Shown: positions 25,280 to 34,248, counted from the stretch's first letter. The stretch is DNA of 64,000 bases from UBA2589 sp965223235 (GCA_965223235.1 CBDCVV010000005.1:186001-250000); one strand, 5' to 3'. Made by a program: numbers and translations. The notes: generated by a model not told the origin, from the letters alone.

Positions 25280-25341
25280 TTGAGCTTCTCACCGGCGGAG
25301 ATTCGGGCACTGGCGACGAATACGGACGCCGGTCCCTCGCG

Positions 25342-25863
25342 TCAAACGGGAGGGACGCTCGATTCCTCCAGCGAGCGGACATGCGCCCGAATCCGGTCGA
25401 GATATCCGATTAGCGTGTCGAGCTCCGAGTCGTCGAGCACGTCGAGGAGTGTTCGGTCGACCGCCGACACCGGAGCGTCGAGCTCAGCGAGCAGATCGAG
25501 CCCGGCGGATGAAATCGTGCACCAGACCCTCCTGCGGTCCGAGGTGCACCGCCGCCGAGTGACCCACCCCTTCCGCTCCATTCGGTCGATGAGTCGTGTG
25601 ACGCCCGGTGTACGCTCCACCATCCGCTCACCGATCACGAGGGTGGGCAAGCCATCTTCACCCGCGCCCCGTAAGATCCGGAGGACGTTGTACTGCTGAT
25701 TCGTGATCCCGTACGCATCGAGCACTCCCGCCACCTGCCGGCGGAGGTCATCCGCGGTGCGGAAAGTCGCAAGATACGCTTCCTGACTTCGACTCGAGAA
25801 CGGCTTCTTTTGGCGCAGTTCCTCGAGCATGCTGGGCGCCGTCGCGGGGCGTGCCACGGACAT
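25342..25863 (-). CDS. MarR family transcriptional regulator
   Basis: 173 aa. LDAYGITNQQYNVLRILRGAGEDGLPTLVIGERMVERTPGVTRLIDRMERKGWVTRRRCTSDRRRVWCTISSAGLDLL is a full MarR winged helix, and the two end helices form the dimer interface. It lies 62 bp upstream of the D-aminoacylase lipoprotein on the same strand and may control it. Confidence 0.87.
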   Translation of the reverse strand: MSVARPATAPSMLEELRQKKPFSSRSQEAYLATFRTADDLRRQVAGVLDAYGITNQQYNVLRILRGAGEDGLPTLVIGERMVERTPGVTRLIDRMERKGWVTRRRCTSDRRRVWCTISSAGLDLLAELDAPVSAVDRTLLDVLDDSELDTLIGYLDRIRAHVRSLEESSVPPV

Positions 25864-25989
25864 GAGATCGCTCTACTTACTGAAAGACTGGGGGTTCGTT
25901 CAAGTTAGAAGCTATCTCGCCGCGCGCCACTGCGGATGTCCGCTTATACTTCGCGCCACCCCTCAAGATCTCGCGGAAGGCAATTTTCC

Positions 25990-26229
25990 ATGCGCACTCG
26001 TCCATACGCATTTCTCGCACTCGGAAACCGGTGGGTGAACATGGCGATGGTGACCGATATCGAAGACCACGGAGATGAGCTCCGAATCTTTGTGGCTGCC
26101 GACATGGCCCGCCTCACACCAGGCTCAGAGAAGCCCGAGGCGATCGATGTCGCGCGCCGCTTCTCCCTGAAGGACAAGGACGAGATCGAAAAGTTGAAGA
26201 GGTGGCTCATGCTCCACGACGAGGACTAG
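25990..26229 (+). CDS. Small hypothetical protein
   Basis: 79 aa from ATG 25990, with GGAAGG about ten bases upstream; an internal ATG at 26041 would give 62 aa. MRTRPYAFLALGNRWVNMAMVTDIEDHGDELRIFVAADMARL, then AIDVARRFSLKDKDEIEKLKRWLMLHDED: a beta-rich first half and a charged helix. No family recognised. It is divergent from the MarR gene and convergent with dinB. Confidence 0.6.
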   Translation: MRTRPYAFLALGNRWVNMAMVTDIEDHGDELRIFVAADMARLTPGSEKPEAIDVARRFSLKDKDEIEKLKRWLMLHDED

Positions 26230-26241
26230 CCGGGCCGAGAA

Positions 26242-26739
26242 CTACACGCTACGGGAGCGTACCTCAGGCTCGGTCAAGCCGTAGAGCGGTGGAGTCTCTA
26301 CCCCCTGACGGGCGAGTACCTCATACAGTTGGCCGCGATGGTGGATCTCGTGCTCGACCATGAGGCGCAGCCACTTCCAGACGCGCATCTCGATTCCGCC
26401 AACGGTCTCGCAGCGAGCCTCCAAGTCGCTCGGCTCTAGTTTTGCCAAGATCTGGATCGTCTCCCCGTGAAGCCGATCCATATACGAGAGGACCTGCTCC
26501 TTGCCGGTTGCCAGCTCCGGCCCGTGTCCCGGGTAGCGGGATGGCCTGCGACACGCGTTCTCGGCCCACATCCAACGCTCTGCTCCGGCAATGTGACGGA
26601 CGAGATCTCCAGCAGAGAATCGACCCGGTTGGTCCGTCCACTCGACCTGACCCGAAGGGATGTGATCGGCCAGCGCGCGCGTCCGACGTCGAACACTCCG
26701 GTAGTAGGCCAGGAACGGATCGATGGATTGGAACTCCAT
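26242..26739 (-). CDS. DinB family protein
   Basis: 165 aa, typical length. Four-helix DinB fold with the conserved metal His residues in LVRHIAGAERWMW and VEHEIHHRGQLYEVLARQG. DinB/YfiT proteins include thiol-dependent transferases and putative metal hydrolases; the role here is unknown. It follows the DUF456 gene by 12 nt. Confidence 0.87.
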   Translation of the reverse strand: MEFQSIDPFLAYYRSVRRRTRALADHIPSGQVEWTDQPGRFSAGDLVRHIAGAERWMWAENACRRPSRYPGHGPELATGKEQVLSYMDRLHGETIQILAKLEPSDLEARCETVGGIEMRVWKWLRLMVEHEIHHRGQLYEVLARQGVETPPLYGLTEPEVRSRSV

Positions 26740-26751
26740 TCGATGTCTTAG

Positions 26752-27246
26752 CTAGCCGAAAAGCAGGGCGAGCCCGACGGCTCCGATGATCCCCATTCCT
26801 GTCGCCACCTTTACCGCCATCGCGGCGGTCCGGGCCAGCAGGACCCCCCAAGCGACGCGGGCAGACTTCTCGACGGAGGACGTCTCGTACAGGGTGGCCA
26901 ACCCGGCCCCCAGGAATGAGCCGATGAACGCCGTGATCACCGATCCGACAATCGGGACAGGGAGGCCCACGAAGAGGCCGACCGTGCCGCCGAGAATCGC
27001 GCCCCAAAAGGCCTTGGATGAGAGTCCGTACGCTTCACCAAACCGCTTGATGAGAAAGAACTCCGCTACTTCGGCCACAATCGCCACGACACCGACCACG
27101 ACCCCAAAGCCAAGGGACAGCGGTCCAAAGAGTGCCGCACCCAAGGTCATGAGCACGATGAACCAAAGGCCGGGTAGCCCCAGCGGGATCAAAGCCAGGC
27201 AGGCGAGCATCGCGACAAGAAGTCCGATGGACAGCAGAACGCTCAC
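26752..27246 (-). CDS. DUF456 family membrane protein
   Basis: 164 aa, about four to five helices: LLSIGLLVAMLACLALIPLGLPGLWFIVLMTLGAALFGP, a second pair from FGVVVGVVAIVAEVAEF, then the family motif KAFWGAILGGTVGLFVGLPVPIVGSVITAFIGSFLGA. Matches DUF456; function unknown. Likely operon with dinB. Confidence 0.85.
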   Translation of the reverse strand: MSVLLSIGLLVAMLACLALIPLGLPGLWFIVLMTLGAALFGPLSLGFGVVVGVVAIVAEVAEFFLIKRFGEAYGLSSKAFWGAILGGTVGLFVGLPVPIVGSVITAFIGSFLGAGLATLYETSSVEKSARVAWGVLLARTAAMAVKVATGMGIIGAVGLALLFG

Positions 27247-27339
27247 GTCTCCTCCTCTCCGGGTCCACTCACCCTACGATAACCGCCCCGGATAAGTTCG
27301 GCGCGCCCTGCGGCGAGCATGTACCAATCACTCAAGCGA

Positions 27340-27375
27340 GAAAGCCCCCGCCGACGAAGGTCGGCGAGGGCTTTC
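27340..27375 (-). terminator. Strong hairpin terminator
   Basis: GAAAGCCC-C-CGCCGAC / GTCGGCG-A-GGGCTTTC around a short loop, 31 bp after the lipoprotein stop on the minus strand. The TTTC at the end of the stem gives a short U-rich tail. Confidence 0.75.
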
Positions 27376-27405
27376 TGTCTTACTTGGTGGCAGGTCGGTG
27401 GGCGA

Positions 27406-28017
27406 TCACCCACTCGAGAGCGAGAACTCCCGGTCGATCTGGTACCCGCAGACAGTCCCTTCCACGGAGCCACCGATGCTTTGGCCGGCTTGAGCCGTCC
27501 CACTGAACTCATACGAGATGCCGCACGATCCGGAGTTCCCGTCATGCACCCAATCCAGCGTCCCGGCGACCGTTCCATCCCACGTCACGGACTCACCCTC
27601 GGTCGAGACCAAGAAGTTGAAGCCGAGGTTCGGGTTGCCGGTCAGGGTGAACTGACGGCCCCCGTCGCCCTGCACGACACATCCGTCGTGCACCTGGGTC
27701 ATGACGTAGGTGAGCTCCGCGGCTTGGGTCGTGTCATTGACGTACACGTCCAGCGAACCGGAGAGCGCGACCTCACCACCCATCGGGCACGGGGCGGTGT
27801 CGTCGAAGGTGGTCATGAACTCCACCATCTGCGGGCCACTCAGCTGCGGTCCGGTAGGGATCGTTCCTGAGTTTGCGAACGTCGCACTCAAAATAGCGGA
27901 CGCGAGTTCCTGCGCCTCATCCTGGCTGAGGTCACTGGGTACAAGCGAATCTTCGCCACACGCGGCGACGATGAGAGCAGCCGAGAGCGCGATGACGCGG
28001 GCAGGCTTGAAGGTCAT
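27406..28017 (-). CDS. Hypothetical lipoprotein
   Basis: 203 aa. Signal sequence with lipobox VAAC (Cys20). The mature protein is Gly/Thr/Ser-rich and beta-strand-like, with Cys pairs (APCPMGG, HDGCVVQGDGG, SGSCGISYEF, GTVCGYQ). No family recognised. It has its own terminator, so it is probably monocistronic. Confidence 0.72.
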   Translation of the reverse strand: MTFKPARVIALSAALIVAACGEDSLVPSDLSQDEAQELASAILSATFANSGTIPTGPQLSGPQMVEFMTTFDDTAPCPMGGEVALSGSLDVYVNDTTQAAELTYVMTQVHDGCVVQGDGGRQFTLTGNPNLGFNFLVSTEGESVTWDGTVAGTLDWVHDGNSGSCGISYEFSGTAQAGQSIGGSVEGTVCGYQIDREFSLSSG

Positions 28018-28281
28018 TTAGGGTCCCCCTGGGAAGCGTACGGCGGGGCACGAACCCCGTCGTCTTGCGAATCATCGCGCCTAGATCGCAAGGCTCGTGC
28101 CAGCCACGTTCGCCCGCGCGAATCCCCGCGATTCCGCTTGATTCGGCCACTCGGACGTTGTTTCAACTTCGTAGAGTTCCGCGGCCTGCCTCATCCTTTG
28201 CATTTCGCGGCTACTTGGTGCCCCAGACTACTACCGCGGTGACGACCCACCGGTAAGCCTTGTCGGATCCCTGTCGTATGC

Positions 28282-28306
28282 GTATATAGATCGTCGATAT
28301 ATAGAC
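28282..28306. promoter_or_regulatory. Candidate PadR operator (25-bp imperfect palindrome)
   Basis: GTATATAGATCG-T-CGATATATAGAC, 10 of 12 base pairs symmetric, 16 bp before the padR start. It is the only clear element in the 305-bp gap between the lipoprotein and padR. Confidence 0.55.
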
Positions 28307-28322
28307 CATCAATAGGTGACTG

Positions 28323-28679
28323 ATGACGGACCGAGATTTCGATGTCCAAGGCTTCGCACGAGACATTCACGTGCTGCTAGTGCTCGCCACACTGCGGGCC
28401 GAGGCCAAGCATGGTTACCAGATCGCGCTCGATGTGGAACGCGACAGCGGCGGCCTATTCAAGTTCCGGCACGGCACCCTGTATCCCATCCTGCATAAGC
28501 TCGAGCGGGGTGGATTCATCGATGGCTCTTGGTCCACCGAAGGAGGCGGACGACGGAAAAAGGTCTACGCACTGACCGATGCCGGTGAAAGCCATCTCCT
28601 CGGCCGACGCGACCACTTCGGTGACGTGGTGGCCAGACTGTGGCGAGTCGTCGGTAAGCCCGGCGAGGCTCCCGCATGA
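28323..28679 (+). CDS. PadR family transcriptional regulator
   Basis: 118 aa. HVLLVLATLRAEAKHGYQIALDVERDSGGLFKFRHGTLYPILHKLERGGFIDGSWSTEGGGRRKKVYALTDAG is an unmistakable PadR winged helix (GTLYPILHKLE motif). It overlaps the next gene by 4 nt (ATGA) and has a palindrome directly upstream, so it probably represses its own three-gene operon. Confidence 0.93.
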   Translation: MTDRDFDVQGFARDIHVLLVLATLRAEAKHGYQIALDVERDSGGLFKFRHGTLYPILHKLERGGFIDGSWSTEGGGRRKKVYALTDAGESHLLGRRDHFGDVVARLWRVVGKPGEAPA

Positions 28680-29452
28680 CCACCGGATCGCTTGGGGCGC
28701 ACCTCCGGTCGGTCTCCGAGTCGCTCTCGTCACCGATCAGCGCGCGCACGAGGATTCTCGATGAGCTCCGCTTCGATCTCGACGAACTCACGCGCCGACT
28801 GGAAGACGAGGGCCACTCGCCGAGCGATGCGCGCGCTCGAGCGACTGAGGCGTTGCTGCCCGACGGCGCGACACTCGAGATGCTCGACCGCATCCATGCG
28901 TCGTCGTACGACCGGCTGGCGGACCAACTAGGCGATAGACGCCTCAAGAGGCTCGAGCAGGGACTGCTCGCAACCGCACTCGGTGTCGCAGCCGGGGGAG
29001 GAGCGACGGCGTTGTCGCGCGTTGGGGTTCTCAACGATCCGTCACCCTACCTCTGGGTTGTCCTCGGCCTCGCCGTCGCCCTCCTCGGGGCGTGTGGACG
29101 AGGCGCCGTCGAAGTGTGGGCGAAAGGCGACACCGCGAGCACCAGTCGTCGGACCCGGGCAATCTTGATCCTGAGCGCCCTCACTCTGTTGAGTGGTCTC
29201 ATTGGAGTCACGCACGACGTCGTCCGCGTCTTCGCGCACCTGGAGGCATGGCCTGACGACGCGGCGTCGCTCCTCCCGGCCGTGCTGGTCCGAGAGTCCA
29301 TTCTGCTTGGCACGGCGATCGTCGTCGCCATGGCCGGATGCACCTTCTCCGTCATCGCCCGCCAATGGGCCACGCTCATCGAAGATCGGCTCGCCAGGGC
29401 GCTCGCCGATGATACCCCGAAAACCCCGAACGCCTCGAACACCAACCACTGA
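28676..29452 (+). CDS. Membrane protein with permease-prefix-like N-terminus and ExbB/MotA-like helices
   Basis: 258 aa. Residues 20-80 (ARTRILDELRFDLDELTRRLEDEGHSPSDARARATEALL) look like the permease-prefix helix pair common in PadR-linked membrane proteins. Four helices follow near 97, 122, 163 and 200. LTLLSGLIGVTHDVVRVFAHL and the later VLVRESILLGTAIVVAMAGCTFSVI resemble the paired pore helices of MotA/TolQ/ExbB, as does the next protein. The family is unconfirmed. Co-transcribed with PadR. Confidence 0.68.
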   Translation: MTTGSLGAHLRSVSESLSSPISARTRILDELRFDLDELTRRLEDEGHSPSDARARATEALLPDGATLEMLDRIHASSYDRLADQLGDRRLKRLEQGLLATALGVAAGGGATALSRVGVLNDPSPYLWVVLGLAVALLGACGRGAVEVWAKGDTASTSRRTRAILILSALTLLSGLIGVTHDVVRVFAHLEAWPDDAASLLPAVLVRESILLGTAIVVAMAGCTFSVIARQWATLIEDRLARALADDTPKTPNASNTNH

Positions 29453-29481
29453 ACCACAACTACGACCAAGGAGACCACACC

Positions 29482-29874
29482 ATGGGAACGATCTGGATCC
29501 AGATGGGCTTCATCCGCTACCCCATCGCCTTTGCAGCCCTCGCCATTGCCATTCTCTCACTCTACTCGGGGGCTCGGCTATTCGGCTGGAAGGCGGAGCC
29601 GGACCTCGTGACCAAAACGTGGATTGACGCCGTTTTCTTCTGGGGTGTGTTCGCCGCCATCTCCGGTGTTTTGGGCACCTTGCTGGGGATCATCATGGCC
29701 GCGCAGTCGATCGAGGCAGCCGGCCAGGTGGCGCCGACTCTCATCTGGGGCGGAATCAAAGTCGCAATCCTCTCGTCTGCCGCTGGAATGCTTCTGCTGG
29801 CCGTCTCGGCCCTATCCTGGTTCGGCCTCCAGTTCCGGTGGAGGATGCTCCAGGCAGCGGAAGCAGACGCCTAG
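29482..29874 (+). CDS. Small MotA/TolQ/ExbB-like membrane protein
   Basis: 130 aa with three helices. FFWGVFAAISGVLGTLLGIIMAAQSIEAAGQVAPTLIWGGIKVAILSSAAGMLLLAVSALSWFGLQFRW follows the ExbB/MotA core (GxLGTxxG, then a second pore helix), but the large cytoplasmic domain is missing. It sits 29 nt after the preceding membrane gene. No ExbD/MotB partner is nearby, so a proton-channel function is uncertain. Confidence 0.68.
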   Translation: MGTIWIQMGFIRYPIAFAALAIAILSLYSGARLFGWKAEPDLVTKTWIDAVFFWGVFAAISGVLGTLLGIIMAAQSIEAAGQVAPTLIWGGIKVAILSSAAGMLLLAVSALSWFGLQFRWRMLQAAEADA

Positions 29875-30031
29875 GCCTCGGGGACGGCGGAGGCGTCGTA
29901 AGGAGTTAAGCAAGGGGCTATGTGCCCCGCCACCTAAAGGAAAAAGATCTACGGACCGCGCTCCTAAGAGGTAGATTACCTTTGGAGCTCAGGCGTCGAC
30001 GCGAGGGCTCACCACCGCAACCGGGAAGTGC

Positions 30032-31159
30032 ATGGACGAGTCCGACGTGCAACGAGTCAAGGTGTGCTTCGTCGTCTTGACCTTGGATGGGATGGGCGGC
30101 TCCGAGAAGGTGGTATTCGATGTTGCCTCCGGCCTAGATCGGACGGTATTCGAGCCCCTCGTGGTCAGTCCCGTGGGCGGGCACATCGCCGACCTCTACC
30201 GAGCGGAAGGCATCCGAACCTTCGTGTTCCCGAGGCGGACTCGATTCGATCCACGCTTCCACGTCGGTCTGCGCTCGCTCCTTCGGCGTGAGAAGGTCGA
30301 TGTGATCAATCCGCACCACCTCTCGATGTTGTCGATCACGAGTGGACCAGCATCTGCAACCAACACGCCCATCGCGTTCTCCGAGCACTCTCGCTGGGAG
30401 ATGGAGCAACTCTCTGACCGCGACGTCCGACACCTTAGGTCTCTATCAAACCGCTGCGGAGCGGTCGTATCCGTGTCTCGGGCTCTTAACGAGTACTTCG
30501 TTGACGAGATCGACGTTCACCCGAGTCGAGCTCATTGGATTCCGAACGGCGTGGACGTCACTCATTTCGATGATGCGGAACCTCTTGATTTGCGTGTAGA
30601 GCTCGGGCTACCGGGCAACGCCTCAATCATCGGGATCATCGCGCATATGCGCCCAGAGAAGAACTATCCCGTACTCCTCGCTGCATTCGAACAAGCTGCA
30701 GCTGCCCGGCCCGACGCGCACCTGGTTGTCGCCGGCAATGACCTAATGGACGGCCAGATCCTGAGGCTGGTGGAGAGTAGTCCAGCACGATCGCGCGTTC
30801 ACCTGCTCGGCGCTCGGGCAGACGTGCCTTCGTTGCTCCGGGAGTTGGATGTCTTCTGCTTGCCGTCGAAGTACGAGGGTATGCCGATGACAATTCTTGA
30901 AGCGATGGCAGCTGGCGTTCCCGTCGTCGGCTCAGACGTTCTCGGAATCCAAGAACTCATCGTACCTGACCGCACCGGCTTTCTATGTCCGGAGGGCGAC
31001 CCGACGGCACTAGCCCGCGCGCTCCTTCGCGCCCTGGACGACCAATCGCTCCGGGACGAGGTCGTTTCCAACGCTCGCGCCGAGGTGTACTCACGGTACC
31101 GCCTTACTTCGACCGTCGAAGCTTATGCCAACGTGTTCTCCCAACTCGCTGGACGCTGA
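30032..31159 (+). CDS. Family GT4 glycosyltransferase
   Basis: 375 aa. The N-terminal domain begins VCFVVLTLDGMGGSEKVVFDVASGL. HWIPNGVDVTHFD, IIGIIAHMRPEKNYPVLLAAF and the EX7E motif EGMPMTILEAMAAGVPVVGSD are characteristic of retaining GT-B, family-4 enzymes. It transfers a sugar from a nucleotide donor, probably for surface polysaccharide or glycolipid. It is followed by a tyrosine phosphatase and a convergent ATP-grasp gene, a small glycan-type module. Confidence 0.9.
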   Translation: MDESDVQRVKVCFVVLTLDGMGGSEKVVFDVASGLDRTVFEPLVVSPVGGHIADLYRAEGIRTFVFPRRTRFDPRFHVGLRSLLRREKVDVINPHHLSMLSITSGPASATNTPIAFSEHSRWEMEQLSDRDVRHLRSLSNRCGAVVSVSRALNEYFVDEIDVHPSRAHWIPNGVDVTHFDDAEPLDLRVELGLPGNASIIGIIAHMRPEKNYPVLLAAFEQAAAARPDAHLVVAGNDLMDGQILRLVESSPARSRVHLLGARADVPSLLRELDVFCLPSKYEGMPMTILEAMAAGVPVVGSDVLGIQELIVPDRTGFLCPEGDPTALARALLRALDDQSLRDEVVSNARAEVYSRYRLTSTVEAYANVFSQLAGR

Positions 31160-31228
31160 TGGATCAGTCGGTTTGGTCCAGCTCGACGCTGGGTATAGCC
31201 GATCCGTGTGCCCTCACGAAAGGACCGC

Positions 31229-31783
31229 ATGACCTTGATCGCTAAGCTACGAGCGCAAGTGCGTCGGATCCTCGATCAACGAGACGCTAGACTCGCAGAC
31301 AGCCGAAGAGAGTTGGTGAGGGGGGCCATCGAGGAGATTCGGCCGAACCGCGTTCTCTTCATCTGCTTGGGCAATATCTGTAGAAGTCCCTACGCGGAGC
31401 GCTTCGCTAAGAGGCATGTCGCGGTCGAGGTCGATTCCTCCGGATTCATCGGGCCTGGACGTCCCCCACCAGAGCATGCGCAGGCGGTTGCACGGGCGAG
31501 GGGCATCGATCACTCCGACCATTGTTCCAAGACGGTAACACAGCAACAGATGGCCGATGCCGATCTGGTCTTCATCTTCGATCGGTATCATGTCAAGCGC
31601 CTCAAGTCCTCAGGTCTATGGGACGCCCGGAAGGTTTATTGGCTCGGAGATCTGGATCCTTCTTGGCCCGGAAGTCGAGCGATTCACGATCCGTGGGGCA
31701 AGGAGTTGGAGGATTTTGAAGCGGCGTTTCAACGTATCGAACGATGCGTGCTCGCCTTCGCGGAGCTCGCTAGCGAGACCTGA
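31229..31783 (+). CDS. Low-molecular-weight protein tyrosine phosphatase
   Basis: 184 aa from ATG 31229 (AAAGGA four bases upstream; a GTG at 31208 is less likely). VLFICLGNICRSPYAERFAKRH holds the C-x5-R-S active-site loop near residue 48, and the general-acid Asp is in AIHDPWGKELEDFEAAFQRIERCV. A basic N-terminal extension of about 40 residues precedes the fold. Such enzymes often regulate polysaccharide export by dephosphorylating tyrosine kinases. The 3' end overlaps the convergent ATP-grasp gene by 14 nt. Confidence 0.9.
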   Translation: MTLIAKLRAQVRRILDQRDARLADSRRELVRGAIEEIRPNRVLFICLGNICRSPYAERFAKRHVAVEVDSSGFIGPGRPPPEHAQAVARARGIDHSDHCSKTVTQQQMADADLVFIFDRYHVKRLKSSGLWDARKVYWLGDLDPSWPGSRAIHDPWGKELEDFEAAFQRIERCVLAFAELASET

Positions 31784-32975
31784 AGACTTCGCGGAACCAG
31801 ATCGCGGTCTCCCGGAGGAAGGGGTGAGGGTCCGAGACCCGCAGCACTTCGTTCCTCCGCCGGGGCCACCACGGCGCCAAAACTGACCCAGCCGTCCTCA
31901 TCGCCGAAGGCAGCTCTGGATGAGCCTTTCTCAGCCGGGCCGGGGCCCGGACCATCCAAAGCAAGTGGTCAATGTCCCCCCAAAGCCAGCGAGTTTGGAC
32001 CCCGCTCGCATAGTCGCCGACAACCCCCTGCTCCCCTCCTCGAGCCTCCTCGACCAGCAGGCGAGGGAAGTCCACGCCGGCATCTATGGCCAGCTGCAAC
32101 GATCCCCAAAAGCGCCCGTTGATCTCCATGAGGTAGGGGACCCCTGTCTCCGAGTCCTCCTTGAACTCCACCATGGCTACGCCGGACCACCCGAAATGCT
32201 GAAGAAGGGCTCGAGAGTGTGCTCTGATGTCTTCACGAATCGGCACACTCACACGTAGCACACTGACTCCCCCGGTGGGGGGCTTCTCACGAAGCCGTCG
32301 ATGTGCGAACTCCGCGACCACGGCACCATCGCGAGCCAGAAAGAAGCCTCCGAGGCCCGGACCTTGGACCCGCTCCTGCACCAAAACAGGGAATGCGTCC
32401 TCATCCAGGTCATCCAGGATCCGATTCAGATCCCCTCCATCGCTCGCGAGCGAAACACCGAATTGGCGAACGCCGTTCGGAGTTACCACCGCAGACCTGT
32501 GAGGCTTCACCACGACTGGGTATCCCGTAGTGGACGCCCAGTCATGGAGATCGATCCGATCCTCGCTCCGTGCCTCGACTCTACACTGACGTGGGATCGG
32601 CACCCCTAACGACGGACCGATCTCTGCGAGGTGAGCCTTGTCAGTCGCCGAAAACCAAACGCTTTCAGGCGGAAACGGCATGATGGCCTTCAGTGTCTCT
32701 CCAAGCGAGAGACAGACCGCGGCGGCCGTATCCGTCATCGGAAGAAGGACATCGATGTTTCGAGTCTGCGCGATCTCCTCCAACCGCGAAAGGAAAGGCA
32801 GCGGGGAAGCGGTTGCGGAGGGTACGGCATGGTCCCGTGCGCACGACCGTGAGGCACCGGTGATCGAACGCCCGCTCTCAGAAGTCACGTCGACCCTGTG
32901 CCCGGCAGCGGCCAAGGATCGGACGACCGCCAAGGCCGAGCGCTGCTCTCCGTCGGTCACCAAGACGTTGGGCAT
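31770..32975 (-). CDS. ATP-grasp domain ligase
   Basis: 401 aa. Pre-ATP-grasp Rossmann region 1-110 (NVLVTDGEQRSALAVVRSLAAAGHRV), then the ATP-grasp core: GYPVVVKPHRSA with the ATP-binding Lys, FPVLVQERVQGPGLGGFFLARDG, and YLMEINGRFWGSLQLAIDAGVDFPRLLVE with the Mg-binding Glu/Asn. This resembles carbamoyl-phosphate-synthase-like ligases often found in polysaccharide clusters. The substrate is unknown; next to a GT4 it may attach an amino acid or other acid to a glycan. Confidence 0.87.
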   Translation of the reverse strand: MPNVLVTDGEQRSALAVVRSLAAAGHRVDVTSESGRSITGASRSCARDHAVPSATASPLPFLSRLEEIAQTRNIDVLLPMTDTAAAVCLSLGETLKAIMPFPPESVWFSATDKAHLAEIGPSLGVPIPRQCRVEARSEDRIDLHDWASTTGYPVVVKPHRSAVVTPNGVRQFGVSLASDGGDLNRILDDLDEDAFPVLVQERVQGPGLGGFFLARDGAVVAEFAHRRLREKPPTGGVSVLRVSVPIREDIRAHSRALLQHFGWSGVAMVEFKEDSETGVPYLMEINGRFWGSLQLAIDAGVDFPRLLVEEARGGEQGVVGDYASGVQTRWLWGDIDHLLWMVRAPARLRKAHPELPSAMRTAGSVLAPWWPRRRNEVLRVSDPHPFLRETAIWFREVFRSR

Positions 32976-33197
32976 AGACGGTTCCTCGGAGCTGTGATCT
33001 CTCGGTGACGGCCAACGCAGACGAACCGGCTAGGTTATCCAATTCGCCCCGACGGTGCCACTCTCGGTAGATACTCTTGCCCCCTCATGCCGTGCATTGA
33101 GCGCCCGGATGGCGCTGCGAGCCTCAGATAAGCCTTCGATTTCGGAGTCCAGCCTACTTTATTTTGAAGCTTCTCCACCTCCACAAGGTGAGCCACC

Positions 33198-33500
33198 GTG
33201 AGCCACGTCCCGCGCATCGGGCGGATCCTCGACCTCGTGGGGGTCGCCATCTTCCTGGTTGGAGCCGGCTTGGGCGTCCGTGCCTGGCTCGGTTTCAGAG
33301 AAGTTCAGAACTTCGTCCCTGCTCCGGACGACCCGCCCATGGCGGCCGTTCAGATCGCCGACAGTTTCTGGCGGCTGCAGAAAGTCGGTGTCGGCCTCAT
33401 GTTGCTGGGGGTCGCGGTCTTCGCAGTCGCGTGGTGGGTCGCGGGGAGGGGACGTTCCGGGGGTGGGCCCAGGGACGGGGGTGGAGTGGAGGAGGTCTAA
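33198..33500 (+). CDS. Small hypothetical membrane protein
   Basis: 100 aa from GTG 33198 with AAGGTGA upstream. Two helices (IGRILDLVGVAIFLVGAGLGVRAWL and VGVGLMLLGVAVFAVAWWVAG) flank a loop, and a Gly/Arg-rich tail ends GGGVEEV. No family recognised. The next gene starts 8 nt later. Confidence 0.65.
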   Translation: MSHVPRIGRILDLVGVAIFLVGAGLGVRAWLGFREVQNFVPAPDDPPMAAVQIADSFWRLQKVGVGLMLLGVAVFAVAWWVAGRGRSGGGPRDGGGVEEV

Positions 33501-33508
33501 AAGGTTCT

Positions 33509-33874
33509 ATGGATGAATTCGGCTTCGAAGTCGGTGACCCGACCGCCGCATACGGTTCGAGCGCAGATCACGAAGCGGCCCCGCCCATGGTGGAGTTCCG
33601 AGGGCACGACGGTCGGTCGCTGGCCGTCCCGTACACTCGACTCTTGAGCATCGAGTATCGCCACGAACGAGGTGTGTCCCTCGAATTTCCTGAGCACCGC
33701 ATCGCCGTGTACGGCAGGAATCTGCGACCCCTCTATGACGCCCTACTGCAGCACCGGGTGACCTTCGTCCAAGAGGGAGATCTGGACGTCGTGCTCGAGT
33801 CCGACCCCTTCGTGAACCGCATCGTCATCGCGCCGAGAGAGGTCGAGGTCGAGTACGACCACCGGGTGGTTTAA
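33509..33874 (+). CDS. Hypothetical cytoplasmic protein
   Basis: 121 aa from ATG 33509 (AAGG and an upstream GGAGGAGG). MVEFRGHDGRSLAVPYTRLLSIEYRHERGVSLEFPEHRIAVYGRNLRPLYDALLQHRVTFVQEGD is beta-rich and resembles a small signalling or PilZ-sized fold, but no family is assigned. The tail is VIAPREVEVEYDHRVV. Probably co-expressed with the membrane protein upstream. Confidence 0.65.
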   Translation: MDEFGFEVGDPTAAYGSSADHEAAPPMVEFRGHDGRSLAVPYTRLLSIEYRHERGVSLEFPEHRIAVYGRNLRPLYDALLQHRVTFVQEGDLDVVLESDPFVNRIVIAPREVEVEYDHRVV

Positions 33875-34020
33875 GCGGGTCGAGAGGGGCCCTCGCTGTT
33901 GCTCGGGCGCGTCGCGGGTCACCGGACTGGCCAAGTCGTGGGGTGTGGCCCGCTCGGCTCGAACCGCGAGTGAACTCGGTGCCCAACGAGATCGCGACTT
34001 CGAATACTCCATACTTGTGA

Positions 34021-34059
34021 AGAAGACCGAGAGGCCTGGGATAGCCTTCTCGGTCTTCT
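34021..34059 (-). terminator. Repeat-borne hairpin terminator, unit 1
   Basis: AGAAGACCGAGA with TCTCGGTCTTCT, plus inner GGC/GCC and a one-base bulge. The same hairpin recurs in units 2-4. On the minus strand it ends in TCTTCTTC. Confidence 0.65.
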
Positions 34060-34209
34060 AGTGCGCCCGGCAGGATGGCCCTCGCTGTCGCTCGGGCGCG
34101 TCGCGGGTCACCGAACTGGCCAAGTCGTGGGGTGTGGCCCGCTCGGCTCGAACCGCGAGTGAACTCGGTGCCCAACGAGGTCGCGACTTCGAATACTCCA
34201 TACTTGTGA

Positions 34210-34248
34210 AGAAGACCGAGAGGCCTGGGAGAGCCTTCTCGGTCTTCT
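34210..34248 (-). terminator. Repeat-borne hairpin terminator, unit 2
   Basis: Same hairpin as in unit 1, displaced by 189 bp. Confidence 0.65.

Noticed and set aside
29914..29928. GGGGC-N5-GCCCC as a terminator after the ExbB-like gene
   Set aside because: A 5-bp stem with no T-run is too weak to call.
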